DNA from: Photorhabdus cinerea
GTDB taxonomy: Bacteria; Pseudomonadota; Gammaproteobacteria; Enterobacterales; Enterobacteriaceae
DNA: 64,000 bases
Assembly: GCF_011189575.1 (NCBI RefSeq)
Contig: NZ_PUJW01000006.1
Span: 162,221-226,220 of the forward strand
Direction: 5' to 3'
Shown here: positions 25,167-34,545 of the stretch, piece after piece
How the letters are laid out: every line of letters starts with the position of its first letter
How positions within the stretch are numbered: the stretch's first letter is position 1
Program-made: the position numbers and the translations under genes
Notes under the pieces: generated by a model
The model's database searches: none
The model's input: only the letters and a program-made list of their open reading frames with translations
What the model was told of the DNA's origin: nothing

Positions 25167-25601
25167 ATGACATTACAACAATGGGGTTTTTCATTCAAAG
25201 GGCGAATTGGGCGACGTGAATTCTGGATTGGTATCGGTATTTGCCTGGCTCTGATGTTGGTTATCTTTACTATTCAGGGAATGAGTGATTTGCCCATGCA
25301 TTATGCGGTTTTTGCCGTTGTTTTGGTGATGTATCCAGCAGCAGCGATAATGGCTAAGCGTTTGCATGACCGAAACAAACGGGGAGGCTGGTCGCTGCTT
25401 TTATTACTGGCATGGTTGCTGATCGCTGTTGATTGGGGTGGCATGGAACCATTCTGGCAATGGGGGATTGGACGTTTTATCCCCACATTGATAATCGTTA
25501 TGATGGTGCTTGATTGTGGTGTATTTCGTGGCACCGATGGGCCAAACCAATTCGGTAAGGTGGCAGAAAAAGTCGATTTTGTTTCTGCCAAAGATGACTG
25601 A
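25167..25601 (+). CDS. yiiR: DUF805 family inner-membrane protein YiiR
   Basis: Membrane protein of 144 residues with four hydrophobic segments (about 22-38, 45-64, 78-92 and 100-116). The DUF805 signature FKGRIGRREFWIG at the N-terminus and AKRLHDRNKRGGW in the first cytoplasmic loop are clear. Function is unknown. It converges with fpr, two bases apart. Confidence 0.9.
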   Translation: MTLQQWGFSFKGRIGRREFWIGIGICLALMLVIFTIQGMSDLPMHYAVFAVVLVMYPAAAIMAKRLHDRNKRGGWSLLLLLAWLLIAVDWGGMEPFWQWGIGRFIPTLIIVMMVLDCGVFRGTDGPNQFGKVAEKVDFVSAKDD

Positions 25602-25603
25602 AA

Positions 25604-26350
25604 TCACCAATATTGCTCGCTAGTGATATGCCCAGGTTTGCGGCGCAGGTGTTTTGTCATTCCACGCTGTTCTTTCAGCAGGTTTTGGGTGTCTTTCACC
25701 ATTTGAGGATTACCGCATAACATAATATGGCTGTTGTCGCTGTTCATAGGAAGCCCGATAGCCGCTTCAAGTTCGCCATTTTCGATTAATGCAGGGATAC
25801 GGCCAGTCAGTGAAGTGGGGTTTTGCTCGCGGCTGACGATAGTCTGAATCTGTAACTTGCCATTGAAACGCTGAACCAGTTGCTGCATTAGGGGGAGATA
25901 GCTCAAATCTTGTATGAGTCTGACCGCATGTACCAATACGATGTTCTCGAATCTATCTAGATAATCTCCTTGCTGGAGGATTGACAGATAAGGACCAATG
26001 GCTGTCCCCGTTGAAAGCATCCATAATGTTTTACAATCAGGTATTTCATCAAGAATGAAAAATCCCGCAGCTTGTTCTGTGACTAATAAATCATCACCGG
26101 GTTGTAATGCAGCTAACCGTGGGCTGAGTTTACCTTCAGGAACCGTGACTAGATAGAATTCAAGATTATTATCTGTCGGGGCATTAACATAAGAGTATGC
26201 ACGCTGAATTCGTTCATCATCTATTTCCATAGCCAGTTTCGCAAACTGACCAGCGGTGAACTCTTCAACCGGTGCATGCACTTTGATACTGAATAAAGTA
26301 TCCGTCCAGTGAATAACTTGTGTGACTTTTCCTGTAACCCAGTTGGCCAT
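25604..26350 (-). CDS. fpr: Ferredoxin/flavodoxin-NADP+ reductase
   Basis: FAD-dependent reductase passing electrons from NADPH to flavodoxin or ferredoxin, part of the oxidative-stress response in enterics. It has 248 residues (E. coli 248). The FAD motif is RAYSYVNAP, the NADP motif is LSTGTAIGPYLSIL, and the chain ends in a single Trp (EQYW), as in bacterial class FNRs. I saw no clear SoxS box upstream. Confidence 0.95.
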   Translation of the reverse strand: MANWVTGKVTQVIHWTDTLFSIKVHAPVEEFTAGQFAKLAMEIDDERIQRAYSYVNAPTDNNLEFYLVTVPEGKLSPRLAALQPGDDLLVTEQAAGFFILDEIPDCKTLWMLSTGTAIGPYLSILQQGDYLDRFENIVLVHAVRLIQDLSYLPLMQQLVQRFNGKLQIQTIVSREQNPTSLTGRIPALIENGELEAAIGLPMNSDNSHIMLCGNPQMVKDTQNLLKEQRGMTKHLRRKPGHITSEQYW

Positions 26351-26668
26351 TGAAACTCATCTCCTATCCTGAAATCCCGGAACAATTTTTTACGCTGTTA
26401 TTCTAATCTATGGATACCAATACCATTATCGATTCTGTGTCATAGGGAAATTGACTGGTTTTTTCTTAATATCTGGTTTTGTATGTACAAAATTGTTGCC
26501 ATTTAAGGCGTAATTAACTGTCATTTTTTCTGAAAATAAAATTGGGTACTATCTCGAAAAAATTTTTAAATTTGTTAAGTTAGTCACATTGATGGAGTAA
26601 GAGACTACAGCTGTTTTCTAATCGCTGGGTAATTCTGTTGTTAATTATATGAACTTGTTGTGAATTCG
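26351..26668. other. AT-rich divergent region between fpr and emrD
   Basis: These 318 bases must hold promoters for both genes. No operator, RNA gene or open frame is recognised with confidence. Confidence 0.5.
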
Positions 26669-27853
26669 ATGAGAAAATTAGATAACTTTAATTTATTGCT
26701 AATATTGATTGCATTGGCTGCTGTGGGGCAGATGACACAGACAATCTATGTGCCTGTTATTGCAGATATTGCTAAAGACTTTAATATGCCAACCGGTTCT
26801 GTACAACGTGTGATGGCGGCATATCTGTTTTCTTACGGGCTTTCACAGCTTTTTTATGGCCCTCTTTCAGATCAGATTGGCCGTCGTCCGGTAATTCTGG
26901 CCGGTATGGTGATTTTCTTGTTTGCTACTGTTTGCGCTTTATTTTCTCCCAATCTGGATGTATTGGTTGTTGCCAGTGCCTTACAGGGGTTAGGGACGGG
27001 GGTTGCTGGCGTCATGTCCAGAACGATGCCGCGGGATTTGTATACGGGTACTGCGCTACGTTATGCCAACAGTTTGCTAAATATGGGGATTTTAGTAAGT
27101 CCGTTATTAGCGCCAATGATTGGTGGTGTTATCGCGCATTTTTTTGGCTGGCGTTCTTGTTATCTGTTTTTGCTGATTCTATGCGCGGGTGTCGTTTATT
27201 ATGTGTTTTGTAAGCTACCAGAAACCCGGCCACAGCAAATTGAAAAACGAAAAATGTTCACTTCTTTTCGTCATCTTTTATCGAACGGGTCATTCACTTC
27301 TTATTTGATGATGTTAATTGGTGGTCTGTCAGGTATTACTGTCTTTGAAGCCAGTAGTGGCGTGCTGATGGGGGGAGTGCTTGGATTGAACAGTATTACT
27401 GTCAGCATCTTATTTATTCTGCCAATTCCAGCAGCTTTCTTTGGGGCGTGGTATGCAGGACGGGAAAGAAAACCTTTTTATAACCTGATGTGGCATTCGG
27501 TGATTTGCTGTTTACTGGCTGGGGTGCTGATGTGGTTGCCGGGATGGTTCGGTGTTATGAATATCTGGACGTTATTGGTTCCCGCTGCGCTCTTTTTCTT
27601 CGGTGCCGGGATGTTATTCCCACTGGCAACAACGGGGGCAATGGAACCATTTCCTTATCTGGCCGGTGCAGCTGGTGCGTTGGTTGGCGGTTTACAGAAT
27701 GTTGGTTCTGGTGTAGCGACCTGGTTATCAGCAATGTTGCCACAAAACGGCCAATTCAGTGTGGGTATGCTGATGTTTTTTATGTCAATTTTGATCCTGC
27801 TTTGCTGGTTACCTTTGGCGCATAGGATGCAGCATCAGGAACATGTAGCCTAA
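26669..27853 (+). CDS. emrD: Multidrug efflux MFS transporter EmrD
   Basis: Proton-driven exporter with 12 predicted membrane helices, 394 residues from the ATG at 26669 (E. coli EmrD 394). The MFS motif A is LFYGPLSDQIGRRPVIL (about residues 58-74), and ALFFFGAGMLFPLATTGAMEPF is shared with E. coli EmrD. A GTG at 26660 would add three residues and is less likely. It sits where E. coli has glpX. Confidence 0.95.
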   Translation: MRKLDNFNLLLILIALAAVGQMTQTIYVPVIADIAKDFNMPTGSVQRVMAAYLFSYGLSQLFYGPLSDQIGRRPVILAGMVIFLFATVCALFSPNLDVLVVASALQGLGTGVAGVMSRTMPRDLYTGTALRYANSLLNMGILVSPLLAPMIGGVIAHFFGWRSCYLFLLILCAGVVYYVFCKLPETRPQQIEKRKMFTSFRHLLSNGSFTSYLMMLIGGLSGITVFEASSGVLMGGVLGLNSITVSILFILPIPAAFFGAWYAGRERKPFYNLMWHSVICCLLAGVLMWLPGWFGVMNIWTLLVPAALFFFGAGMLFPLATTGAMEPFPYLAGAAGALVGGLQNVGSGVATWLSAMLPQNGQFSVGMLMFFMSILILLCWLPLAHRMQHQEHVA

Positions 27854-27874
27854 TATGTGTTCATGTAGTAAGAC

Positions 27875-27900
27875 AAGGGTGGAAGATTCCACCCTTTTAT
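27875..27900. terminator. Bidirectional terminator between emrD and glpK
   Basis: AAGGGTGGAA and TTCCACCCTT pair around GA, followed by TTAT on the plus side. Confidence 0.8.
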
Positions 27901-27910
27901 CTAAGGAAAC

Positions 27911-29434
27911 TTAGCTTTTATCTTCCCAATCTTGCGCGCGGGCAACCGCCTTTTTCCAGCCATTATATTTGTAATTACGTTCAGTGGTTTCAATGCCTGG
28001 ACGGAATTCTTTTTCAATGGTGGCTTTGCTTTTCACTTCATCCAGATCTTGCCAGTAGCCTACAGCTAATCCTGCGAGGAAGGCAGCTCCCAATGCCGTG
28101 CTTTCACGCACAACAGGGCGTTCTACGCGGGTGCCAAGAATATCTGACTGGAATTGCATCAGGAAGTTATTGGCAACTGCACCACCATCTACACGCAGTG
28201 CTTGCAGTCTGGTCCCTGCATCAGCCTGCATTGCATCCAGTACATCACGAGTTTGATAGGCAATTGATTCTAGTGTCGCACGAATGATGTGATTACTGTT
28301 GGTACCGCGGGTCACGCCGAAGATTGCACCACGGGCGTAAGGGTCCCAATAGGGTGCGCCAAGGCCGGTAAAAGCCGGAACCACATATACGCCGTTACTA
28401 TTTTTAACTTTAGTGGCAAAGTATTCGGAATCAGCAGCATCTGCAATGAGTTTTAGTTCATCACGCAGCCACTGAATAGAGGCTCCACCAACGAAAACTG
28501 CACCTTCAAGTGCATAGTTTACTTCGCCGCGGGGGCCGCAAGCAATGGTGGTTAATAATCCATGGTTGGAACGTACAGCATCTTTACCTGTGTTCATCAA
28601 CAGGAAACAGCCTGTCCCATAGGTGTTTTTCGCCATACCGGGCTGAACACAAAGCTGACCATATAGTGCAGCTTGCTGGTCACCCGCGATTCCTGCAATA
28701 GGAATACGGGTGCCGCCTTTACCGCCAATGTTGGTTTGACCATAAATTTCAGAAGATGAGCAAACCGTTGGCAGTAAGGTGCATGGGATTTGTAATTCAT
28801 CAAGAATGTGCTGATCCCAATCCAGATTGTGAATATTGAATAACATGGTACGAGATGCATTCGTGAAATCCGTAACGTGAACACGGCCTTGAGTCATTTT
28901 CCATACTAACCAAGTGTCCACAGTACCGAATAGCAGTTCGCCTTTTTCGGCCCGTTCACGTGCGCCTTCGACATGATCCAAAATCCATTTTACTTTGGTA
29001 CCGGAGAAGTAAGGGTCCACAACTAGCCCTGTATTCTGGCGAATATATTCTTCCAGCCCCTCTTTCTGCTTCAGTTTAGTACAGACATCCGCAGTACGGC
29101 GACATTGCCACACAATAGCATTATAGATAGGTTTGCCAGTTTCTTTTTCCCAGATAATGGTTGTTTCACGCTGGTTAGTAATACCGATGCCTGCAATCTG
29201 ATCAGAGCTAATATCCGCTTTCGCTAATACTTCTACCAGCGTTGAGCTTTGGGTTGCCCAGATTTCCATTGGATCATGCTCGACCCAGCCGGGCTTCGGA
29301 TAAATCTGGGTAAATTCTCTTTGTGAAATAGAGATAATATTAGCATTGTGATCAAGAATGACAGCTCGTGAGCTGGTTGTTCCCTGATCAAGGGCAACGA
29401 TATATTTTTCCTCAATCATATTCTTTGTTGTCAT
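27911..29434 (-). CDS. glpK: Glycerol kinase
   Basis: Phosphorylates glycerol to sn-glycerol 3-phosphate, trapping what GlpF lets in. It has 507 residues (E. coli 502): DQGTTSSRAVI at the N-terminus, ITNQRETTIIWEK near residue 85, and the FGGY signatures GVYVVPAFTGLGAPYWD and GAAFLAGLAVGYW. An AGG 8 bases before the ATG at 29434 supports this start; an internal ATG at 29419 would match E. coli length. It lies 30 bases after glpF as an operon; glpX does not follow. Confidence 0.97.
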   Translation of the reverse strand: MTTKNMIEEKYIVALDQGTTSSRAVILDHNANIISISQREFTQIYPKPGWVEHDPMEIWATQSSTLVEVLAKADISSDQIAGIGITNQRETTIIWEKETGKPIYNAIVWQCRRTADVCTKLKQKEGLEEYIRQNTGLVVDPYFSGTKVKWILDHVEGARERAEKGELLFGTVDTWLVWKMTQGRVHVTDFTNASRTMLFNIHNLDWDQHILDELQIPCTLLPTVCSSSEIYGQTNIGGKGGTRIPIAGIAGDQQAALYGQLCVQPGMAKNTYGTGCFLLMNTGKDAVRSNHGLLTTIACGPRGEVNYALEGAVFVGGASIQWLRDELKLIADAADSEYFATKVKNSNGVYVVPAFTGLGAPYWDPYARGAIFGVTRGTNSNHIIRATLESIAYQTRDVLDAMQADAGTRLQALRVDGGAVANNFLMQFQSDILGTRVERPVVRESTALGAAFLAGLAVGYWQDLDEVKSKATIEKEFRPGIETTERNYKYNGWKKAVARAQDWEDKS

Positions 29435-29464
29435 GATAATAACCTGTTCTGGAGATCCTCTACT

Positions 29465-30295
29465 TTAAGCTTTCTTTTTGTTCTGGTTTTCAGTTTTACC
29501 AACACTAGTTGGCAGATTGCGGCCAATAAGTTTACGGTAGCCAAATGCCCCGATAATGCCGCCGATAATTGGGGCGGTCAGAGTAACCAGGCAGTAAGGA
29601 ATTTCACGTCCACCAGTTAGCGCAATATCTCCCCAGCCAGCCAGATAAGCAACTAATTTAGGGCTAAAGTCACGGGCTGGATTCAGGGCGAAGCCTGTTA
29701 GTGGGCCAAATGCACCACCGATAACGGCAATCAGAATACCAATCAGTAATGGAGCCAGAGGACCACGGGGAACGCCGTTACCATCGTCAGTCAGCGCCAT
29801 AATCAGACATAGTAAAACGGCGGCAATGATGGCTTCTATCATAAATGCCTGAGGAATAGAAAGTGATGCCATTGGATAAGTAGAGAATACGCCCGCAGTA
29901 AACAGACTTTCAGAGGTACCACGAACGATATTATGTACCTGCTCGTAATCAAGGAATATATTGTAATACATCGTATAGACGATAGCCGCAGCGACAAAAC
30001 CACCAATCATCTGGGCAATAATAAAAGGAATAACTTTTTTGCCGCTAAAACGGGCAAACAGCCATAAGGCAATGGTTACGGCTGGGTTAAGGTGACCGCC
30101 GGAAACACCTGCGGTAAGATAAACAGCTAAAGCAACTCCCAGACCCCAAATAATACTGATTTCCCACAAACCCAGTTGTGCGCCGGCAATGCGGGCAGCG
30201 GCAACGCAACCCAGACCAAAGAAGACCAGTAGTGCGGTACCAAGAAACTCAGCGATACATTGCCCGGTTAATGTCGTGCTAGTAGTTTGGCTCAT
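29465..30295 (-). CDS. glpF: Glycerol uptake facilitator (aquaglyceroporin)
   Basis: Inner-membrane channel for glycerol. It has 276 residues (E. coli 281), six membrane helices and both hallmark half-helices: NPA at residues 70-72 (GGHLNPAVT) and NPAR at 205-208 (GFALNPARDF). It is first gene of glpFK. Confidence 0.97.
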   Translation of the reverse strand: MSQTTSTTLTGQCIAEFLGTALLVFFGLGCVAAARIAGAQLGLWEISIIWGLGVALAVYLTAGVSGGHLNPAVTIALWLFARFSGKKVIPFIIAQMIGGFVAAAIVYTMYYNIFLDYEQVHNIVRGTSESLFTAGVFSTYPMASLSIPQAFMIEAIIAAVLLCLIMALTDDGNGVPRGPLAPLLIGILIAVIGGAFGPLTGFALNPARDFSPKLVAYLAGWGDIALTGGREIPYCLVTLTAPIIGGIIGAFGYRKLIGRNLPTSVGKTENQNKKKA

Positions 30296-30599
30296 ATGTT
30301 CTATCCTACTAAGAAGATTTTAGAGTGATAATTATTCTTTTCGCCTTTCAGACATTGAAAGGTGGATTATGTAAATTTATCGTTAATGCGCGTAAACGAG
30401 AAATAGCGCAATTGAAATGTGTGTGTTGTGTCAACAAAATGAGCGAATTCGCATCTTTCTATGATTTTGCTAAAAATTAAAGTATGAGCCGCTTTGTGCT
30501 TTTATTTGAATAGTTATTTTACTTGTACTGGGGATGTTGCTAGACAGGGGCGCTTTGGCTACATACAATCAGAAGATTGCTTATAAGGGGGAACCGAGA
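30296..30599. promoter_or_regulatory. Divergent glpF/zapB regulatory region with palindromes
   Basis: The gap holds no gene. Two dyads could be GlpR operators for glpFK: TCGTT-10 nt-AACGA at 30380-30399 and a GCGAATTCGC core just before the zapB side (about 30444-30453). Neither is a close consensus match, so this is tentative. Confidence 0.35.
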
Positions 30600-30842
30600 A
30601 TGTCATTTGAAGTTTTTGAAAAGCTGGAAGCCAAGGTTCAGCAGGCGGTTGATACTATTACCCTGCTACAAATGGAAATTGAAGAATTAAAAGAAAAAAA
30701 CAGATCTTTATCTCAGGAAATTCAGAATGCAACCAGTAGCAATGAGTCTTTGGCTCGTGAAAATGAGCAATTGAAGCAAGAGCAGCAGGGTTGGCAGGAG
30801 CGTCTTCGTGCCTTATTAGGCAAAATGGAAGATGTTCAGTAA
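30600..30842 (+). CDS. zapB: Cell division protein ZapB
   Basis: Coiled-coil Z-ring factor recruited by ZapA and FtsZ. The ATG at 30600 gives 80 residues (E. coli 81), starting MSFEVFEKLEAKVQQAVDT. Essentially the whole chain is heptad-repeat coiled coil, ending RALLGKMEDVQ. An upstream in-frame extension has no homologous content. Confidence 0.97.
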   Translation: MSFEVFEKLEAKVQQAVDTITLLQMEIEELKEKNRSLSQEIQNATSSNESLARENEQLKQEQQGWQERLRALLGKMEDVQ

Positions 30843-30864
30843 CTACAATTTCCAGCAGACAAAA

Positions 30865-30895
30865 AAGGGCGATTCAAAAAAATCGCCCTTAATTT
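30865..30895. terminator. Terminator between zapB and rraA
   Basis: AAGGGCGATT and AATCGCCCTT form a perfect 10-bp stem, followed by AATTTT; convergent genes can share it. Confidence 0.85.
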
Positions 30896-30907
30896 TATAC
30901 ATTGCTG

Positions 30908-31417
30908 TCAGATGATCTCATCTTCTTCGCTATCATCAAGCCCAAGCGGCTCTTCGGATAGGATGATACCAGTATTATCAGCATACAGATAATCACCAGA
31001 GAAGAAAGTTACACCACCGAAATTTACCCGGATATCGCTTGTTCCGGTACCTTCATCACGACAGCCAGCCGGAATAGCCGCTATAGCCTGAATACCAAGG
31101 TCAAGCTCTGCCAGTTGATCAACTTGACGTACAGCACCGTAAACGACAATGCCTTCCCATTCATTTTGCACAGCGAGTTGTGCAAGTTCTGCATCAATCA
31201 ATGCTTGGCGTACAGAACCACCACCATCTACCAGCAAAATGCGGGCACGACCGTTTTCTTCAAGCAGGTCATAAAGTAACCCGTTATCTTCAAAGCATTT
31301 AACTGTGATGATTTGACCACCAAATGAAGTACGTCCACCAAAATTGGAGAACATAGGCTCTACCACATTTATTTCTTCCTGATAGGTATCACAAAGCTCG
31401 GAAGTATCATATTTCAT
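30908..31417 (-). CDS. rraA: Ribonuclease E activity regulator RraA
   Basis: Trimeric inhibitor of RNase E, formerly called MenG because of its place near menA. It has 169 residues (E. coli 161). The motifs TSFGGQIITVKCFEDN, VDGGGSVRQALIDAELA and VYGAVRQVDQL identify it, and the C-terminus is acidic (DDSEEDEII). Confidence 0.95.
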   Translation of the reverse strand: MKYDTSELCDTYQEEINVVEPMFSNFGGRTSFGGQIITVKCFEDNGLLYDLLEENGRARILLVDGGGSVRQALIDAELAQLAVQNEWEGIVVYGAVRQVDQLAELDLGIQAIAAIPAGCRDEGTGTSDIRVNFGGVTFFSGDYLYADNTGIILSEEPLGLDDSEEDEII

Positions 31418-31525
31418 AGGATTTACGTCTGGTTAAGGTATGGAACGATAAGTATATCCCTTCCAGGCTGGTGTTAGCAAAATCATCAATTGATAAAATG
31501 GTACAAAAGATCAAATTCTGCCTGG

Positions 31526-32443
31526 TTAATTAAGAATAAGACCGACAGAAAAAAGAATGTTAGTCAGTAGTGCTGTTTTGACCATCTGTTCTAGCATTGG
31601 ACGCATTCCTTCTGGTGTGGGTTCATTAAGTACATACCACATGTGCTTGAGTAATAAGGGTAGAGCGAGCAGGAATAGCCAACCGGTCCAGCCAGGCAAA
31701 TTTCGTATGGTAAATAATACCAAGCAGAATATTGCTCCGATGATCAGACTGACATGATAGTAACGGGCTTTTTTAGGGCCGAGACGGACAGCCAAGGTGT
31801 TTTTGCCATGTCGTTTGTCATCTTCGATATCGCGCAAGTTATTAATATTCAAAACAGCAGTAGACAGAAAACCGCAGGCCGTTGCCGGCAACATAACAAT
31901 TGAGTCAAAAAAACTAGCTTGAAGATAGTAAGTCCCGGCAACACTTAACCAGCCAAAGAAAATCATTACTGAAATATCACCGAGTCCCATATAACCATAA
32001 GGTTTTGTACCGACTGTATAGGTAATTGCGGCAACAATTGCTAGCAAACCAAGTACCAAGAAACCTAATATGTCCCTGGGTTCTTCACAGGCAATAGCAA
32101 TCAGGGTTGCACCAGATAGGCTAGCCAGCAGCACCATAATCTTCAGTGCCCTTTTCATCTGTGAAGCAGTAATAATTCCTTTTTGCATACCGCGCAGTGG
32201 TCCGATACGTTTTTCGGTATCACTTCCTTTAACAACATCACCGTAGTCATTGGCGAGATTGGATAAAATTTGCAGTATGGCGGCTGTTAATAGAGCGAGT
32301 AAGGCAACAGGGAGCTTGAAATGCCCGTTCCAGGCAGCAAGGGCTGATCCGGTCATGATAGCGGCAACTGCCAGAGGAAGCGTTTTAGGACGCAAACTTT
32401 CCAGCCATGCTTGGGTTTGACTAATGGAAGTTGATGAGTTCAT
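31526..32443 (-). CDS. menA: 1,4-dihydroxy-2-naphthoate octaprenyltransferase
   Basis: Membrane prenyltransferase of menaquinone synthesis. It has 305 residues (E. coli 308) with eight or nine membrane helices. The two Asp-rich prenyl-diphosphate/Mg sites are NLANDYGDVVKGSD (about residues 64-77) and NNLRDIEDDKRHGK (about 200-213). It lies just downstream of hslU. Confidence 0.96.
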   Translation of the reverse strand: MNSSTSISQTQAWLESLRPKTLPLAVAAIMTGSALAAWNGHFKLPVALLALLTAAILQILSNLANDYGDVVKGSDTEKRIGPLRGMQKGIITASQMKRALKIMVLLASLSGATLIAIACEEPRDILGFLVLGLLAIVAAITYTVGTKPYGYMGLGDISVMIFFGWLSVAGTYYLQASFFDSIVMLPATACGFLSTAVLNINNLRDIEDDKRHGKNTLAVRLGPKKARYYHVSLIIGAIFCLVLFTIRNLPGWTGWLFLLALPLLLKHMWYVLNEPTPEGMRPMLEQMVKTALLTNILFSVGLILN

Positions 32444-32542
32444 TTCTGCGTTAACTCGCTCCTTTGGGGGTTATAAAAAAGCGATGGGAGGCAAGCCTCC
32501 CATCATTAATTCTATAGCGAATCAAGGAATTATATATCCCAA

Positions 32543-33874
32543 TTATAGAATAAATCGGCTCAGATCTTCATCTGCAACCAGCTCATCTAAATGTTCTTTA
32601 ACGTAGTCAGCATTGATGTCGACTGACTGACCATGACGTTCGCTGGCTTCAAAAGAGATATCTTCCATCAGTCGCTCAAGAACAGTATGTAAGCGACGAG
32701 CGCCGATATTTTCGGTTGATTCGTTTACCTGCCATGCTGCTTCAGCGATTCTGCGGATTCCGTCAGTGGTGAAACTGATGTCCATTCCTTCTGTTGCCAT
32801 CAGTGCTTTGTACTGTTCAGTCAAAGATGCACTAGGTTCAGTCAGAATGCGTTCAAAATCTTCTGTGGTTAATGCTTGCAGTTCCACGCGGATTGGCAAA
32901 CGCCCTTGTAATTCAGGGATCAGATCAGAAGGACTGGAAACCTGGAATGCACCGGATGCGATAAACAGGATATGGTCTGTTTTTACCATGCCATGTTTAG
33001 TGGATACAGTACAACCTTCCACCAGTGGCAGTAGGTCACGTTGAACGCCTTCACGGGAAACATCAGGGCCTGAAGTCTGACCGCGTTTACAGATCTTGTC
33101 GATTTCATCAATGAAGACAATGCCGTGTTGTTCAACTGAATCAATTGCCTGCTGTTTCAATTCTTCCGGGTTAACCAGTTTAGCGGCTTCTTCTTCTACC
33201 AACAGTTTGAAGGCATCTTTGATTTTCAGCTTACGTGATTTGTGTTTCTGACCGGCAAGGTTCTGGAACATGGATTGTAACTGATTGGTCATCTCTTCCA
33301 TGCCAGGAGGAGCCATGATTTCCACACCCACGGGTGCGGTAGCGACGTCGATCTCGATTTCTTTATCATCAAGCTGACCTTCACGTAATTTCTTACGGAA
33401 TGCTTGGCGTGCTGCTGATGGTTCAGACTGAATTTCTGTTTGCCCCCAGTTATTTTTTGCTGGTGGGATCAACACATCCAGAATATGCTCTTCTGCCAGT
33501 TCTTCAGCCCGGTAACGGTTTTTTTCAATGGATTGCAGACGAACCATTTTAACCGCAGCGTCTGTTAGATCACGGATGATAGAATCGACTTCTTTACCAA
33601 CGTAGCCAACTTCTGTGAATTTTGTTGCTTCAACTTTGATGAATGGTGCATTTGCCAGTTTTGCCAGCCGACGTGCGATCTCGGTTTTACCTACACCAGT
33701 CGGGCCAATCATCAGAATATTTTTAGGAGTCACTTCGTAACGCAGCATTTCATTCAACTGCATACGACGCCAGCGGTTACGGAGTGCGATAGCTACAGCG
33801 CGTTTCGCTTTGTCCTGACCAATAATATAGTTGTCAAGTTCACTGACAATTTCGCGTGGAGTCATTTCAGACAT
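32543..33874 (-). CDS. hslU: ATP-dependent protease ATPase subunit HslU (ClpY)
   Basis: AAA+ unfoldase that feeds substrates to HslV. It has 443 residues, equal to E. coli. Walker A GPTGVGKTEIARR (about 57-69), pore motif region around GYVGKEVDS, Walker B VFIDEIDKI (about 255) and the C-terminal DLSRFIL that docks into HslV are all present. It begins 11 bases after the hslV stop. Confidence 0.98.
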   Translation of the reverse strand: MSEMTPREIVSELDNYIIGQDKAKRAVAIALRNRWRRMQLNEMLRYEVTPKNILMIGPTGVGKTEIARRLAKLANAPFIKVEATKFTEVGYVGKEVDSIIRDLTDAAVKMVRLQSIEKNRYRAEELAEEHILDVLIPPAKNNWGQTEIQSEPSAARQAFRKKLREGQLDDKEIEIDVATAPVGVEIMAPPGMEEMTNQLQSMFQNLAGQKHKSRKLKIKDAFKLLVEEEAAKLVNPEELKQQAIDSVEQHGIVFIDEIDKICKRGQTSGPDVSREGVQRDLLPLVEGCTVSTKHGMVKTDHILFIASGAFQVSSPSDLIPELQGRLPIRVELQALTTEDFERILTEPSASLTEQYKALMATEGMDISFTTDGIRRIAEAAWQVNESTENIGARRLHTVLERLMEDISFEASERHGQSVDINADYVKEHLDELVADEDLSRFIL

Positions 33875-33885
33875 ACTATCTATCC

Positions 33886-34416
33886 TTACGCTTTTGAAGG
33901 AAGTTCTTCGAAGTTGTGATTATGGTTGGTGTAAATACAGATATCACCGGCAATTGTCAGCGCTTTCTCTGCAATTTTTCTGGCACTAAGATCAGTATTT
34001 TCCAGCATTGCCCGTGCAGCGGCCTGCGCGTATGGGCCACCAGAACCAATAGCAATCAAGTCATTTTCTGGCTGAATAACATCGCCGTTGCCTGTGATGA
34101 TCAGGGAGCTGTTTTCATCTGCTACTGCCAGTAATGCTTCCAGTTTGCGCAACATACGGTCAGTTCGCCAATCTTTGGCAAGTTCAACAGCTGCCTTTGT
34201 CAGGTGGCCTTGATGCATTTCAAGTTTACGTTCAAACAGCTCAAACAGAGTAAAAGCGTCTGCTGTACCGCCGGCAAAACCCGCGATTACTTTGTCATTA
34301 TAGAGGCGGCGAACTTTACGGACATTGCCTTTCATGACGGTATTACCCATCGTTGCCTGTCCATCACCACCGATTACGACCTGGCCATTACGGCGAACAC
34401 TTACGATTGTAGTCAC
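33886..34416 (-). CDS. hslV: ATP-dependent protease peptidase subunit HslV (ClpQ)
   Basis: Proteasome-like N-terminal threonine peptidase forming double hexamers capped by HslU. It has 176 residues, equal to E. coli. It starts MTTIVSVRRNGQVVIGGDGQ, so Thr2 is the nucleophile after Met removal. It is the first gene of the heat-shock operon, preceded by a sigma-32 promoter and a long hairpin leader. Confidence 0.98.
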   Translation of the reverse strand: MTTIVSVRRNGQVVIGGDGQATMGNTVMKGNVRKVRRLYNDKVIAGFAGGTADAFTLFELFERKLEMHQGHLTKAAVELAKDWRTDRMLRKLEALLAVADENSSLIITGNGDVIQPENDLIAIGSGGPYAQAAARAMLENTDLSARKIAEKALTIAGDICIYTNHNHNFEELPSKA

Positions 34417-34455
34417 GAGTAAGCCCTTGGTTACAAAAATAGATAAATGTGACGC

Positions 34456-34499
34456 ACGGTATTTTCGACAGTGTATATGGCTATCGAAAATACCGTGTG
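34456..34499 (-). promoter_or_regulatory. Stable hairpin in the hslVU 5' leader
   Basis: CACGGTATTTTCGA and TCGAAAATACCGTG form a perfect 14-bp stem around 16 bases, between the promoter and the hslV start. A leader stem-loop influencing hslVU mRNA stability has been reported in E. coli; the sequence here is compatible with that. Confidence 0.8.
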
Positions 34500-34517
34500 T
34501 ACGGTGCTAGGAGTTAT

Positions 34518-34545
34518 AAATGGGGGAGGATTATAATTTTTCAAC
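34518..34545 (-). promoter_or_regulatory. Sigma-32 (RpoH) heat-shock promoter of hslVU
   Basis: Reading the minus strand, GTTGAAA (34545-34539) is followed 13 bases later by CCCCATTT (34525-34518). This is nearly ideal against the sigma-32 pattern CTTGAAA-N11-16-CCCCATNT. It overlaps the ftsN stop codon region. Confidence 0.85.
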
